Source: Firmicutes bacterium UBA1535 (lineage in GTDB: Bacteria > Bacillota > Clostridia > Tissierellales > Sedimentibacteraceae). Taken from it: a stretch of 6,162 nt of DNA. Below are positions 6,160 through 6,162 of this stretch, piece after piece. The stretch covers positions 1 to 6,162 of the forward strand of contig DCPV01000236.1 in the NCBI GenBank assembly GCA_002323775.1, read 5' to 3'. The translations under genes and the position numbers were made by a program. The notes under the pieces are model-generated. The model was not told the DNA's origin, did no database searches, and worked only from the letters and a program-made list of their open reading frames with translations. Numbering within the stretch: position 1 is the stretch's first letter; the number at the start of each line of letters is the position of its first letter.

Positions 6160-6162
6160 AAT

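Overview
The window is AT-rich bacterial DNA with strong Gram-positive ribosome binding sites (AGGAGGT and GGAGG types), a signal peptide followed by S-layer homology (SLH) domains, and a V-type ATPase stalk subunit. Together these point to an anaerobic low-GC Firmicute of the Clostridia type. The genus cannot be told from the sequence alone.

Layout. (1) Positions 1-1957 hold the last 30 codons of one ABC exporter subunit. It overlaps by 8 bases a complete second subunit (permease plus ATPase, 623 aa), so this is probably a heterodimeric exporter pair. (2) Positions 1958-2112 are intergenic. They contain a hairpin with a T-run, whose 3' arm supplies the -35 box of a candidate promoter, then a 14-bp tandem repeat. 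(3) Positions 2113-5413 hold three closely spaced co-directional genes: a stand-alone V4R-domain sensor (180 aa), a soluble HAMP-like/GGDEF diguanylate cyclase (283 aa), and a secreted SLH protein with about five beta-rich repeats (627 aa). (4) Positions 5414-5553 are a convergent intergenic region with two hairpins. (5) Positions 5554-6159, minus strand, encode V-type ATPase subunit D, probably the last gene of its operon.

How the genes may work together. The most interesting unit is V4R - GGDEF - SLH. The V4R protein keeps the Cys/Glu/Cys/Cys spacing of the zinc site in phenol-sensing regulators of the MopR/DmpR type, but it carries no output domain. The next gene is a cyclase with no membrane segment and no recognisable ligand-binding domain. 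A reasonable inference is a split one-component system in which the V4R protein senses a small molecule and controls c-di-GMP synthesis by its neighbour. The cell-surface SLH protein is encoded in the same transcript. The families are read from the sequence; the functional link is inference from gene order. No RNA gene, insertion sequence, CRISPR array or gene-free stretch over 300 bases was seen.
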